Part shown: piece by piece, positions 6,501 through 12,805 of the stretch
Layout: every line of letters begins with the position of its first letter
Numbering within the stretch: position 1 is the first letter of the stretch
From: Bordetella parapertussis
GTDB taxonomy: Bacteria; Pseudomonadota; Gammaproteobacteria; Burkholderiales; Burkholderiaceae_C
Direction of reading: 5' to 3'
DNA length: 12,824 bases
Assembly (NCBI GenBank): GCA_945878355.1
Contig: CAMCTC010000130.1
Coordinates: forward strand, 1 to 12,824
Notes under the pieces: model-generated
Databases searched by the model: none
The model's input: the letters and a program-made list of their open reading frames with translations, nothing else
What the model was told of the DNA's origin: nothing
Position numbers and translations under genes: made by a program

Positions 6501-7595
6501 ATGACAGACCACGACAACCCGCTCGAACTCTTCAGTGCTGACTACGCGACGGCGCGCGCGCGCTGGCTGGCGCTGGCCGACGCGCGCGGGCTGTCGGTCG
6601 AGTCGCATGTGCACCCGCTGCGCGGCCCAGCGGGCGAGTTGCTGGCCGTCGACGTGGTGCGCGACGGGCCGGCCGACGCGCCGAACGTGCTGCTGACCAC
6701 CAGCGGTGTTCACGGCGTCGAAGGGCATGTCGGCTGCGGTATCCAGGCCGGGCTGCTTCGGATGGGGCCGCGCGAGCCCGGCGACGGGGCGACCGCGCTG
6801 GTCCACGTCCACGCGGTCAACCCCTACGGCTTCGCCTGGACTCGGCGCGTGACGCAAGAAAACGTCGACCTCAACCGCAACTTCATCGACTTCGGCCAAG
6901 CCCTGCCGGCCCACCCCGATTACGCCGATCTGCATCCACTGCTGCTGCCCGAGCGCTGGCCGCCGTCGGCAGACAACGAGGCAGCGTTGGCGGCGGCGCT
7001 GGCCGCGATGGGCCCGCGCCGGGCCCAGATTGCCATCACCAAGGGTCAATACAGCCATGCTGACGGCATGTACTACAGCGGCGTCGAGCCGACCTGGAGC
7101 CACCGCGTGTTTCGCGAACTGCTGCGCCGGCACGCTGGGTCTTGCGAGCGCCTGGCCTGGATCGACCTGCACTCGGGTCTGGGGCCTTTCGGCGTCGGCG
7201 AGCGAATCTTTGCCTGCGATGACGGCGTCCATGCGCTACAGCGCGCGCGCCGCTGGTGGGGCGAACGCGTGACCTCGGTTCATACCGGCAGTTCGACCAG
7301 CATCCCGATGACCGGCCCGATCCAGCACGCGGTCTACGGCGAATGTCCGCAGGCCGAGTACACCGGGATTTGCCTGGAGTTCGGCACTGTCGCGCTGCCC
7401 CAGATGCTGTTCGCGCAGCGGGCCGAGCATTGGCTGGCCCAGCATCCCGAGGCGGACCCCGGATTGGCCCAATCGATCAAGCAAGGCCTGCGCGACGCTT
7501 TCTACCCGGACGACGAAGCCTGGAAGCGCGCCGTCTGGTCGCAGGGGCTCGAGGCGACAAGACAGGCTTTGGCCGGGCTGCGCGAGCCACGATGA
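6501..7595 (+). CDS. DUF2817 / M14-like zinc metallopeptidase family protein
   Basis: A 364-residue protein of the DUF2817 group, related to M14 zinc carboxypeptidases. The zinc site is visible as H71 and E74 (SGVHGVEGHVG) and H224 (WIDLHSGLGPFG). A likely catalytic Glu is E293 in ICLEFGT. The strongly conserved blocks HAVNPYGFAW and ENVDLNRNF (about 104-128) are present and intact. The substrate is not known for this group; hydrolysis or deacylation of an amide is expected. ATG 6501 is preferred over an in-frame GTG at 6480 because it has an AGG-rich stretch upstream. No signal peptide is evident, so it is probably cytoplasmic. It follows the Bug gene by 117 bases in the same direction, so it may process the compound taken up. 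Confidence 0.88.
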   Translation: MTDHDNPLELFSADYATARARWLALADARGLSVESHVHPLRGPAGELLAVDVVRDGPADAPNVLLTTSGVHGVEGHVGCGIQAGLLRMGPREPGDGATALVHVHAVNPYGFAWTRRVTQENVDLNRNFIDFGQALPAHPDYADLHPLLLPERWPPSADNEAALAAALAAMGPRRAQIAITKGQYSHADGMYYSGVEPTWSHRVFRELLRRHAGSCERLAWIDLHSGLGPFGVGERIFACDDGVHALQRARRWWGERVTSVHTGSSTSIPMTGPIQHAVYGECPQAEYTGICLEFGTVALPQMLFAQRAEHWLAQHPEADPGLAQSIKQGLRDAFYPDDEAWKRAVWSQGLEATRQALAGLREPR

Positions 7596-7687
7596 TGGCG
7601 CTTGGGGTCAAGCGCGCGCGTCGATTCGCCCACGGGTCTCCGTGACCCGCCAACCGCGCTCGCGGTAGCTGTTGCACTGGGCCGGTT

Positions 7688-7713
7688 GGTCGAGCAAGCC
7701 ACCAGGCTCGGCC
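7688..7713. repeat. Hairpin in the peptidase-antitoxin gap
   Basis: GGTCGAGC (7688-7695) and GCTCGGCC (7706-7713) pair over eight base pairs with one G-U and a ten-base loop. A ten-base palindrome GAGCGCGCTC follows at 7726-7735. These sit in the 222-base gap before the antitoxin gene and could separate transcription of the two units, but no T-run is present. Confidence 0.3.
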
Positions 7714-7743
7714 TAGCGATCGACCGAGCGCGCTCAAAGTATC

Positions 7744-7810
7744 TTGGCCGCACATTCTGTAGAGACCTATTGTGGTAACGTTTCTACATCGAACAACGTG
7801 TGAACCGAGG
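7744..7810 (+). promoter_or_regulatory. Probable promoter/operator of the Phd-PIN toxin-antitoxin operon
   Basis: The stretch is noticeably more AT-rich than its surroundings. It carries an inverted repeat TGTAGA (7758-7763) and TCTACA (7783-7788) separated by 19 bases, suitable for autoregulation by a Phd-type antitoxin dimer. A TTGGCC (7744-7749) could be a -35, but no -10 at ideal spacing is clear. GAGG at 7807-7810 is the ribosome-binding site, seven bases before the antitoxin ATG. Confidence 0.4.
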
Positions 7811-7817
7811 CGTCAAG

Positions 7818-8072
7818 ATGGCGATCACCACTCTGTCAAGCCGGCAGTTCAACCAGGATGCCAGCAAGGCCAAGAAAGCGGCCATGGCCGGGCCGGTGTT
7901 TATCACCGATCGTGGCAAGCCAGCGCATGTGTTGCTGACCTTTGACGAGTACAAGAGGATCTGCGGCGGACGCACGAAAATTGCCGACCTGTTGGCCATG
8001 CCCGGTGTCACAGAGGTCGAACTGGAGATTCCTCGGTGGCGCGACCTCGCGCTGGCAGCCGATTTTTCCTGA
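7818..8072 (+). CDS. Phd/YefM-family type II antitoxin
   Basis: An 84-residue antitoxin. The N-terminal DNA-binding part reads ITTLSSRQFNQDASKAKKAA, followed by GPVFITDRGKPAHVLLTFDEYKRI, the hallmark of Phd/YefM proteins (about residues 1-55). The C-terminal tail (PGVTEVELEIPRWRDLAL) would wrap the toxin. It neutralises the following PIN toxin and should repress its own operon. The ATG at 7818, with GAGG seven bases upstream, is preferred over a GTG at 7800. Its TGA overlaps the toxin ATG by one base (TGATG), typical of toxin-antitoxin pairs. The family call is secure; no allele-level name is justified. Confidence 0.92.
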   Translation: MAITTLSSRQFNQDASKAKKAAMAGPVFITDRGKPAHVLLTFDEYKRICGGRTKIADLLAMPGVTEVELEIPRWRDLALAADFS

Positions 8073-8494
8073 TGTTTCTCGTCGACACGAATGTCGTTTC
8101 CGAACTGAGGAAGATTCGGCACGGCAAATCTGATCGACATGTTGCGGCTTGGGCCGAAGCCGTCGATGCGGTCGACCTCTACTTGTCGGTGGTCACGATC
8201 CAGGAACTCGAGATTGGCATCCTGCTGCTCGAACGCCGCGACCCGTCGCAGGGTGCAATGTTTCGCTCATGGTTGAACGGCCATGTCTTGCCGGCTTTTT
8301 CAGGCCGCATTCTCGACGTCGATACCGCCGTGGCGCTGCGCAGCGCGAGACTCCATGTGCCTGACCCCTGCCCAGTTCGTGACGGCTTGATTGCCGCGAC
8401 CGCACTGGTGCATGGCATGACCGTCGTGACGCGAAACACCGCTGACTTCGCGCCAAGCGGCGTCAAGACGCTGAACCCGTGGACCTGGGGTTGA
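8072..8494 (+). CDS. PIN-domain toxin, FitB/VapC-like ribonuclease
   Basis: A 140-residue PIN-domain protein, probably a Mg2+-dependent RNase toxin that cuts specific RNAs. The acidic site is visible: D5 (FLVDTNVVSEL), E45 (TIQELEIGI), D104 (PVRDGLIAATA) and D125 (NTADF). The MFLVDTNVVSEL start and the Phd-type partner resemble the FitAB/StbB-like subgroup. ATG 8072 is chosen because it begins directly at the conserved first strand and overlaps the antitoxin stop; a further upstream GTG in frame would add twelve unrelated residues. All four acidic residues are kept, so the toxin is likely active. The stop codon lies within a large inverted repeat. Confidence 0.92.
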   Translation: MFLVDTNVVSELRKIRHGKSDRHVAAWAEAVDAVDLYLSVVTIQELEIGILLLERRDPSQGAMFRSWLNGHVLPAFSGRILDVDTAVALRSARLHVPDPCPVRDGLIAATALVHGMTVVTRNTADFAPSGVKTLNPWTWG

Positions 8495-8543
8495 AGCTCT
8501 GAACATGGGCGGCAGACCTGCTGTTTGAACAGCTTCAACCTCA
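8486..8543. repeat. Large inverted repeat across the PIN toxin stop codon
   Basis: TGGGGTTGAAGCT (8486-8498) pairs with AGCTTCAACCTCA (8531-8543): thirteen pairs with one G-U, ten of them contiguous Watson-Crick, around a 32-base loop. The toxin TGA (8492-8494) lies inside the left arm. A smaller GCTGTT-TG-AACAGC dyad (8520-8533) sits within the right half. It may stabilise or terminate the toxin message; no T-run follows. Confidence 0.5.
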
Positions 8544-8549
8544 TGCCGC

Positions 8550-8609
8550 GCCAAGTGTCGCTTGGCCTGGCCGCGACGCCGGCGCGACAGGGGCAGCCGA
8601 GTCCGGCTG
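8550..8609. repeat. Two further hairpins before the crotonase gene
   Basis: GCCAAG/CTTGGC with a five-base loop (8550-8566) and CAGCCG/CGGCTG with a four-base loop (8594-8609) follow the large repeat in the same gap. Both have perfect six-base-pair stems. They could act as terminators without T-runs or as leader structure for the crotonase gene; function unknown. Confidence 0.4.
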
Positions 8610-8655
8610 GTTAGCATGAACACCACCTTGTGACCGACTCGAAAAAGGCTTCGCG

Positions 8656-9495
8656 ATGTCCGACCCCATCCACCTGTTGATCGACAGTCCCGCACCCGGC
8701 GTCAGCCGCATCACGCTGAACCGCCCCGAGAAGCGCAACGCGCTGAACAACGCGCTGCGATCGGAGATCTTCGCCGCGCTCGAGCACAACGACCGCGACC
8801 CGCAGGTGCGTGTCACGATCATCCGCGGCGCGGGCAAGGCTTTCTGCTCGGGCTACGACTTGTCGGCCGACAACCGCGTCGATCAGCCTTACCACACCGC
8901 GGGCGGTCTGGGCCAGTGGGCGCGCCATGTCGTCGAAGGCTGGTTCCACATCTGGGACCTGGCCAAACCGGTGATCGCGCAGGTGCACGGTTACTGCCTG
9001 GCCGGCGGGTCCGAGTTGGCCACTGCCTGCGATCTGGTCTATGTTGCCGACGATGCGCAGATTGGCTACCCGCCGGTGCGGCTGATGAGCCCACCCGACA
9101 TGCAGTTCCATCCCTGGACCATGGGCATGCGCCAGGCGATGGAGTCGATGCTGACCGGCGATTCGCTGAGCGGGCGCGAGGCGGCCGAGCGCGGCTGGGC
9201 GAACCGCGCCTATCCTGCCGAAACGCTGGAGGCCGAGGTGCTCAAGCTGGCCGAGCGCGTGGCCAAGCTGCCCAGCGAACTGGCAGCGATCAACAAGCGC
9301 AGCGTGCACCGCGCGATGGACATCATGGGCTTGCGCGCAGCGATCCGCGCCGGCACCGAGCTGCAGGCACTCGCCTTCCAGACCGAGGAGAGCAAGGCCT
9401 ATATGTCGCGATTCAGGCGCGACGGCGAGACGGTCAGCGCGCTGCTGAGCGAGCGCGATTCGGCTTACAGCGACTACCGCGAGCGCGACAAGTGA
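8656..9495 (+). CDS. Enoyl-CoA hydratase/isomerase (crotonase) family protein
   Basis: A 279-residue crotonase-fold protein acting on an acyl-CoA thioester. The first oxyanion-hole block is AFCSGYDLS (about 62-70), the second is CLAGGSELATACDLV (114-128). E120 matches the first catalytic Glu of rat crotonase. The second Glu (rat E164, in GQPE) is replaced by Pro (IGYPPVRLM, P140), so simple two-Glu hydration is not assured; isomerase, hydrolase or lyase chemistry is possible. ATG 8656 follows AAAAAGG at seven bases. It converges on the acyl-CoA ligase gene with 21 bases between stops, which suggests a joint acyl- or aryl-CoA pathway though not a shared transcript. It is not clearly the feruloyl-CoA hydratase/lyase of vanillin formation: the active-site blocks differ from that family as I know it. 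Confidence 0.93.
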   Translation: MSDPIHLLIDSPAPGVSRITLNRPEKRNALNNALRSEIFAALEHNDRDPQVRVTIIRGAGKAFCSGYDLSADNRVDQPYHTAGGLGQWARHVVEGWFHIWDLAKPVIAQVHGYCLAGGSELATACDLVYVADDAQIGYPPVRLMSPPDMQFHPWTMGMRQAMESMLTGDSLSGREAAERGWANRAYPAETLEAEVLKLAERVAKLPSELAAINKRSVHRAMDIMGLRAAIRAGTELQALAFQTEESKAYMSRFRRDGETVSALLSERDSAYSDYRERDK

Positions 9496-9516
9496 TGGCC
9501 CGCATCGGCGGCAGCG

Positions 9517-11394
9517 TCAGACGATGAAGATGCCGGCACCAGGCGTGCTGGCATAGACCGACTGCACCAGTGCGTCACGGCGCTCCAGCGTCGTACGCTG
9601 GTTCACATAGCCCTTGTCGGTGATCTCCCCGGCGTCTATCGACGGCGGCTCGATCATGATCGCGAAGCGCCCCACGCGTCGCGAAGAACCGCCAGCACTG
9701 GCGTTGAAAGCGGCCAGACGCTGTTGCAGGATCAGCGCGAGTTTTTCGACCGGCGTGCCCGGCCCGGCCTGCGCTGCCAGTGCCTGCAGTCCGGCTGCCG
9801 AGGGCCAGAACAGCGCGCCGATGCAGGGCTTGTCCTGGCCGGCGATCACCGCATCAAGCACATAGGGGCTGGCAGTGGCGACCAGATCGGGTCGCAGCGT
9901 GCCCACGCTGACCCAGGTGCCGCTGTCGAGCTTGAAGTCCTCGGTCACGCGGCCGTCGAAGACCAGCCCCTGGGACGGATCGCGCTCGTCGACGAAGCGG
10001 GCGGCGTCGCCCAGCTTGTAGAAGCCCTCGTCGTCGAATGCGGCGGCGCTGCGCTCGGGGTCGCGGTGGTAGCCGCTGGCCACCGTCGGCCCTTTGACCC
10101 GCACCTCCAGCTTGCTGCCATTGGGCACCAGCTTGAGCGTGATGCCCGGCAGCGGCAGGCCGACCAGACCGACTTGCTCGGTCGCCCAGTGGGTGACCGT
10201 CACGCCCTGGGTTTCGGTGGCGCCGTACATCGTTGTCAGCGGCATGCGCTGGCCGGTCTCGGCGATCGCCAGCGCCTGCAGCCGCTGGTTGACGTCGTTC
10301 GACAAGGTAGCGCCGCCATAAGCCATGTAGCGCAGGTTCTTGAAGAAGGCGCGGCGCAGCAGCGGATCGCGCTCCATCGCGTCGGCCAGCATGCCGAAGG
10401 CGATCGGCGCCGATCCGAAAACCATCGGCGAGACCTCGTAGAGGTTCTTGATCGTGGTCTCGAACTGACCAGGGATCGGTTTGCCTTCGTCGAGGTAGAC
10501 GGTGCCGCCGCTCCACAGCACGCTGTTGAAGCCGATGTTGCCGGCGCTGATGTGGCTCCAAGGCATCCACTCCAGGCTCTGGGGGATGAGTTCGGGATCG
10601 ACCGGCTCAGCGCGCAAGCCCTCCTGTCCGGCGATCACGCCGGCCATCATGCCGAAGGTCTGCGGCACGCCCTTGGGCATGCCGGTCGAGCCCGAGGTGA
10701 ACAAGTACTTGGCCACCGTCGCGTGTCCCAGCGTCGCGCGCGATGCGTCCACCGCGGGGGTGGCCACCGTCGCGATCAACTCGGCCAGCGCGATCGCGCC
10801 CTCGCCCAGGCCGTCGGCGGTGACGAAAACCAGGTCAGGAGTCATCTCGCGCAAGGTCTTGAAGGCGCGCGCGAACAACTCGCCCGACTGCGCGAAGACG
10901 ACCCGTGGACGCACCACGGCGGCGCAGTGCCGGAGCTTGGCATGGTCGCTGGAGATCAGCGAGTTGGCTGGGCTGATCGGCGCGATCGGCACACCTGCGG
11001 CGTAGCAGCCCTGCGTCAGCAGCGCATGCTCGATCGAGTTGGCCGACAGCACCATCACGCTGTCGGCGCTGGTCAGCCCGCGGGCCAGCAACCACTGCGC
11101 GATCGATTCTGCGGCGCGCAGCGTCTGGCCGTAAGTGACCTGGCGCCAAGGCCCGTGGCCGGGTTCGCGCTGTTTCATCCAGGGCCGGTCGGGATGCGAC
11201 TCGGCGCGGACCTTGAGCAGGTGGGCGATCGAGCGCGGGCCCTCGCCAGGCAGATGGTTCGATCGCAGCACGATGCTGCCGTCGGCGCGGCGCTCGACCG
11301 ACACATCGGGTCCTTTCATCGGCAGTGGCTTGAACGGCGGCAGCGCGGCGCGCGTGGCCACGCCTGGTGTCGGCGTGATGGGCATTGGGTTCAT
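9517..11394 (-). CDS. Adenylate-forming acyl-CoA ligase, feruloyl-CoA-synthase-like
   Basis: A 625-residue ANL-family ligase that would activate a carboxylate with ATP and join it to CoA. Motifs in order: ATP loop TSGSTGMPKG (about 233-242), YGATETQG (390-397), YKLGDAA with D463, hinge FDGRVTED with R482, and the C-terminal catalytic Lys K594 in ITDKGYVNQ. The length and the DSGTWVSVG and DKGYVNQR stretches resemble feruloyl-CoA synthases, which act on hydroxycinnamates; the substrate remains inferred. ATG 11394 is chosen because upstream sequence in the open frame (to 11529) is not family-like and would overlap the vapC gene end. ATG 11385 is an alternative. No strong Shine-Dalgarno is visible. 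It is convergent with the crotonase gene and follows vapBC on the same strand, 85 bases after vapC. Confidence 0.93.
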   Translation of the reverse strand: MNPMPITPTPGVATRAALPPFKPLPMKGPDVSVERRADGSIVLRSNHLPGEGPRSIAHLLKVRAESHPDRPWMKQREPGHGPWRQVTYGQTLRAAESIAQWLLARGLTSADSVMVLSANSIEHALLTQGCYAAGVPIAPISPANSLISSDHAKLRHCAAVVRPRVVFAQSGELFARAFKTLREMTPDLVFVTADGLGEGAIALAELIATVATPAVDASRATLGHATVAKYLFTSGSTGMPKGVPQTFGMMAGVIAGQEGLRAEPVDPELIPQSLEWMPWSHISAGNIGFNSVLWSGGTVYLDEGKPIPGQFETTIKNLYEVSPMVFGSAPIAFGMLADAMERDPLLRRAFFKNLRYMAYGGATLSNDVNQRLQALAIAETGQRMPLTTMYGATETQGVTVTHWATEQVGLVGLPLPGITLKLVPNGSKLEVRVKGPTVASGYHRDPERSAAAFDDEGFYKLGDAARFVDERDPSQGLVFDGRVTEDFKLDSGTWVSVGTLRPDLVATASPYVLDAVIAGQDKPCIGALFWPSAAGLQALAAQAGPGTPVEKLALILQQRLAAFNASAGGSSRRVGRFAIMIEPPSIDAGEITDKGYVNQRTTLERRDALVQSVYASTPGAGIFIV

Positions 11395-11479
11395 GGCGTT
11401 GATGTTCGGTCCGCCACCGCGTGTTGCGGCGTCAAGCGGGGGACAACTGGGCGCGATCCGACGGTGCTGCCAGGCGGAT

Positions 11480-11884
11480 CTACCCTTGGCCCACCCAGTC
11501 TTCCAGCCGCAGGCCCGGCACTCGGGCAAATTCGCGCTGGTTGGTGCTGACCAAAATCACGCCCAAGGCCAGCGCATGGGCCGCAATCTGCGTGTCGAGC
11601 GGGCCGATCGGCGTGCCTGCGGCTTCCAGCGCCGCACGCAGGCGCCCGTAGGCCAGCGCGGCTGAGCGGTCGAAATCGGCAATCTCTAGGGGCTCCAGGA
11701 ACTGTTCGAGCGCTCTCTGGTTGCGAGCCGACCCGCTCTTGGCCACGCCGAAGGCCAACTCCGCCACCGTGACCGAGGACAGCCCCAGGCCGGCTACTTC
11801 CTGCGCCCGCAGCGCCGCCAGCACTTCAGGCGGGCGTTGCTTGATGGCGTAGATACAGATGTTGGTGTCGAGCATGAATCGCAT
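11480..11884 (-). CDS. vapC: VapC-type PIN-domain toxin
   Basis: A 134-residue PIN-domain ribonuclease toxin. Acidic site: D6 (FMLDTNICIYAIK), E42 (VTVAELAFGV) and D97 (PLDTQIAAHA), with the usual STNQREF block near 113-119 in place of a fourth Asp. The LDTNICIY start and STNxREF end are classical VapC marks, as in enteric VapC that cleaves initiator tRNA; the target here is not known. The ATG at 11884 begins just before the first strand; ATG 11875 is possible but would cut it. It lies 13 bases downstream of vapB on the same strand, a normal toxin-antitoxin spacing. Intact and probably active. It is a different subgroup from the PIN toxin at 8072-8494. Confidence 0.93.
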   Translation of the reverse strand: MRFMLDTNICIYAIKQRPPEVLAALRAQEVAGLGLSSVTVAELAFGVAKSGSARNQRALEQFLEPLEIADFDRSAALAYGRLRAALEAAGTPIGPLDTQIAAHALALGVILVSTNQREFARVPGLRLEDWVGQG

Positions 11885-11897
11885 GGTCCGGACCGCT

Positions 11898-12128
11898 TCA
11901 GAACGACTCGCGCGGGTCGGGCAGGGGCGGCTGCATGCGGTCTGGGAAGGATTCGAACTGGCCCAGTGCCTCGATCAAGCGCTCGATCGAGGGCTTTCGG
12001 CCCGGGCTGAGGATCACGCGGTCGCCATCACGCTCGATCAGCACCTCGGTCAGGCCTTCGAAGCGGAACGCCTTGGGCAGGCGCACCGCCTGGCTGCGTC
12101 CGTTGAGAAAGAGTTTTGCCAAGGTCAT
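11898..12128 (-). CDS. vapB: VapB-type antitoxin (AbrB/swapped-hairpin fold)
   Basis: A 76-residue antitoxin. The AbrB-like DNA-binding half is clear: MTLAKLFLNGRSQAVRLPK followed by FRFEGLTEVLIERDGDRVILSP (about 1-42). The C-terminal half (IERLIEALGQFESFPDRM) would bind the toxin. The open frame runs further upstream, but the conserved start is the ATG at 12128, with AGGGC about nine bases upstream. It should bind VapC and repress the operon. The short AT-rich promoter region lies directly upstream. Secure by family pattern and by its VapC neighbour. Confidence 0.92.
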   Translation of the reverse strand: MTLAKLFLNGRSQAVRLPKAFRFEGLTEVLIERDGDRVILSPGRKPSIERLIEALGQFESFPDRMQPPLPDPRESF

Positions 12129-12138
12129 GGATGCTGCC

Positions 12139-12181
12139 CTGAAGCCTAAGGAATATACCAAATATATATCATTCTGAAGCC
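12139..12181 (-). promoter_or_regulatory. AT-rich vapBC promoter/operator with flanking direct repeat
   Basis: Bases 12151-12174 are strikingly AT-rich for this genome and form an imperfect dyad with GAAT/ATTC ends. On the minus strand TATATT (12157-12152) could be the -10 of vapBC. The eight-base sequence CTGAAGCC occurs at 12139-12146 and again at 12174-12181, flanking the AT-rich core as direct repeats. This fits a promoter overlapped by a VapBC binding site; the -35 is not obvious. Confidence 0.45.
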
Positions 12182-12204
12182 GTGGCCCGTTCACTGACAG
12201 GCTG

Positions 12205-12231
12205 CGAGGCGTGGACTTTGTCAACGCCTTG
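12205..12231. repeat. Weak hairpin between vapB and pilA
   Basis: CGAGGCGT (12205-12212) and ACGCCTTG (12224-12231) pair over eight base pairs with one G-U and an 11-base loop. There is no T-run in either direction. It may be incidental or part of the vapB upstream region. Confidence 0.25.
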
Positions 12232-12261
12232 TGCTGGCGAAGGCTATGTGCCCATGAACTG

Positions 12262-12281
12262 AAAAGCCGCCCGAAGGCGGC
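12262..12281 (-). terminator. Intrinsic terminator of pilA
   Basis: Read on the minus strand, GCCGCC, loop TTCG, GGCGGC is followed at once by TTTT. This is a textbook rho-independent terminator with a stable UUCG tetraloop and a six-base-pair GC stem. It begins 40 bases after the pilA stop and should isolate pilA from vapBC downstream. Confidence 0.9.
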
Positions 12282-12321
12282 TGATTGGCAGTGGCTGTGG
12301 CCCTCTTGAATTGGTTCGGAA

Positions 12322-12741
12322 TCAGTTCTTCGCGTAACCAGCCGTGACACAGGCGCCTGAATAAGTCCACTTGAGCGCACCAGCATCTGCCGCCGGCGTC
12401 AGTACGCAAGTCTCCGCTTTCACGATGCCCTTAAAGTCATTTGGCGTCGCAGTGATCACACCGGCCGTGGTGCTGACGGCGGCCAGCGCACCACCGACCT
12501 TGCCGGTCACTGCGGCCGGTACGCCGTCTGCGCCGTCGCTGCAAGTTGTCAGCGCGCCTGTCGTGTTGAAGCATTCGCTGACGCCGATCTTGGCTGGCTC
12601 CATGCCACTGATGACTTCGCTGTACGCCGCGCGCTTGATGTAACTCTGGTATGCCGGCAGCGCCACAGCCGCCAAGATGCCGATGATTGCGACGACGATC
12701 ATCAGTTCGATGAGGGTAAAACCTTGCTGAATGCGCTTCAT
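12322..12741 (-). CDS. pilA: Type IVa major pilin precursor
   Basis: A 139-residue type IV prepilin. The class III signal is complete: short basic leader MKRIQQG, cleavage after G7 before F8, then [24 protein letters not shown] with the conserved Glu at mature position 5 (E12). The prepilin peptidase PilD would cleave and N-methylate it, and it would assemble into pili for twitching, adhesion or DNA uptake. The globular part has four Cys (57, 67, 112, 131); C112-C131 fits the C-terminal disulfide loop, and C57-C67 a second one. ATG 12741 is set by the leader and a GGAGAG ribosome-binding site; the frame is open to 12780, but the added residues precede the leader. It has its own sigma-54 promoter and terminator, so is monocistronic. 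Confidence 0.95.
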   Translation of the reverse strand: MKRIQQGFTLIELMIVVAIIGILAAVALPAYQSYIKRAAYSEVISGMEPAKIGVSECFNTTGALTTCSDGADGVPAAVTGKVGGALAAVSTTAGVITATPNDFKGIVKAETCVLTPAADAGALKWTYSGACVTAGYAKN

Positions 12742-12788
12742 GGATGTCTCTCCAGGAGAGTGGGTTGAGGGTGAGGACAACTCAGCAG

Positions 12789-12805
12789 TGCAGTTCGCGT
12801 GCCAA
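12789..12805 (-). promoter_or_regulatory. Sigma-54 (RpoN) -24/-12 promoter of pilA
   Basis: On the minus strand TTGGCACGCGAACTGCA matches the RpoN consensus TTGGCACG-N4-TTGCA with one mismatch in the -12 box, and the invariant GG and GC are ten bases apart. It lies 48 to 64 bases before the pilA ATG, predicting transcription start near 12778. Sigma-54 control of pilA through PilSR is established in Pseudomonas and related bacteria; the PilR-binding sites would lie beyond the window. Confidence 0.85.

Noticed and set aside
8531..8620. Possible integron attC site after the PIN toxin
   Set aside because: CTTCAACC and GGTTAGCATG at the ends look attC-like, but the RYYYAAC and GTTRRRY consensus is not met, no integrase is present, and no matching site lies before the antitoxin.
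8656..11394. Ferulate-to-vanillin pair (feruloyl-CoA synthase plus feruloyl-CoA hydratase/lyase)
   Set aside because: The ligase resembles feruloyl-CoA synthase, but the crotonase does not show the active-site blocks I know for the hydratase/lyase, and the genes are convergent, so a firm assignment is not supported.
11395..11529. 45-residue N-terminal extension of the acyl-CoA ligase
   Set aside because: It would overlap the end of vapC and has no similarity to ligase N-termini; internal ATG at 11394 fits better.
9724..11550. 608-codon open frame on the plus strand
   Set aside because: It is antisense to the acyl-CoA ligase, which has all family motifs. The translation is low-complexity Arg/Ala/Gly/His without domains, as expected of a GC-rich shadow frame.
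12129..12386. 86-residue N-terminal extension of VapB
   Set aside because: It would run through the pilA terminator, the AT-rich promoter region and the end of pilA; the AbrB-like fold starts at the ATG at 12128.
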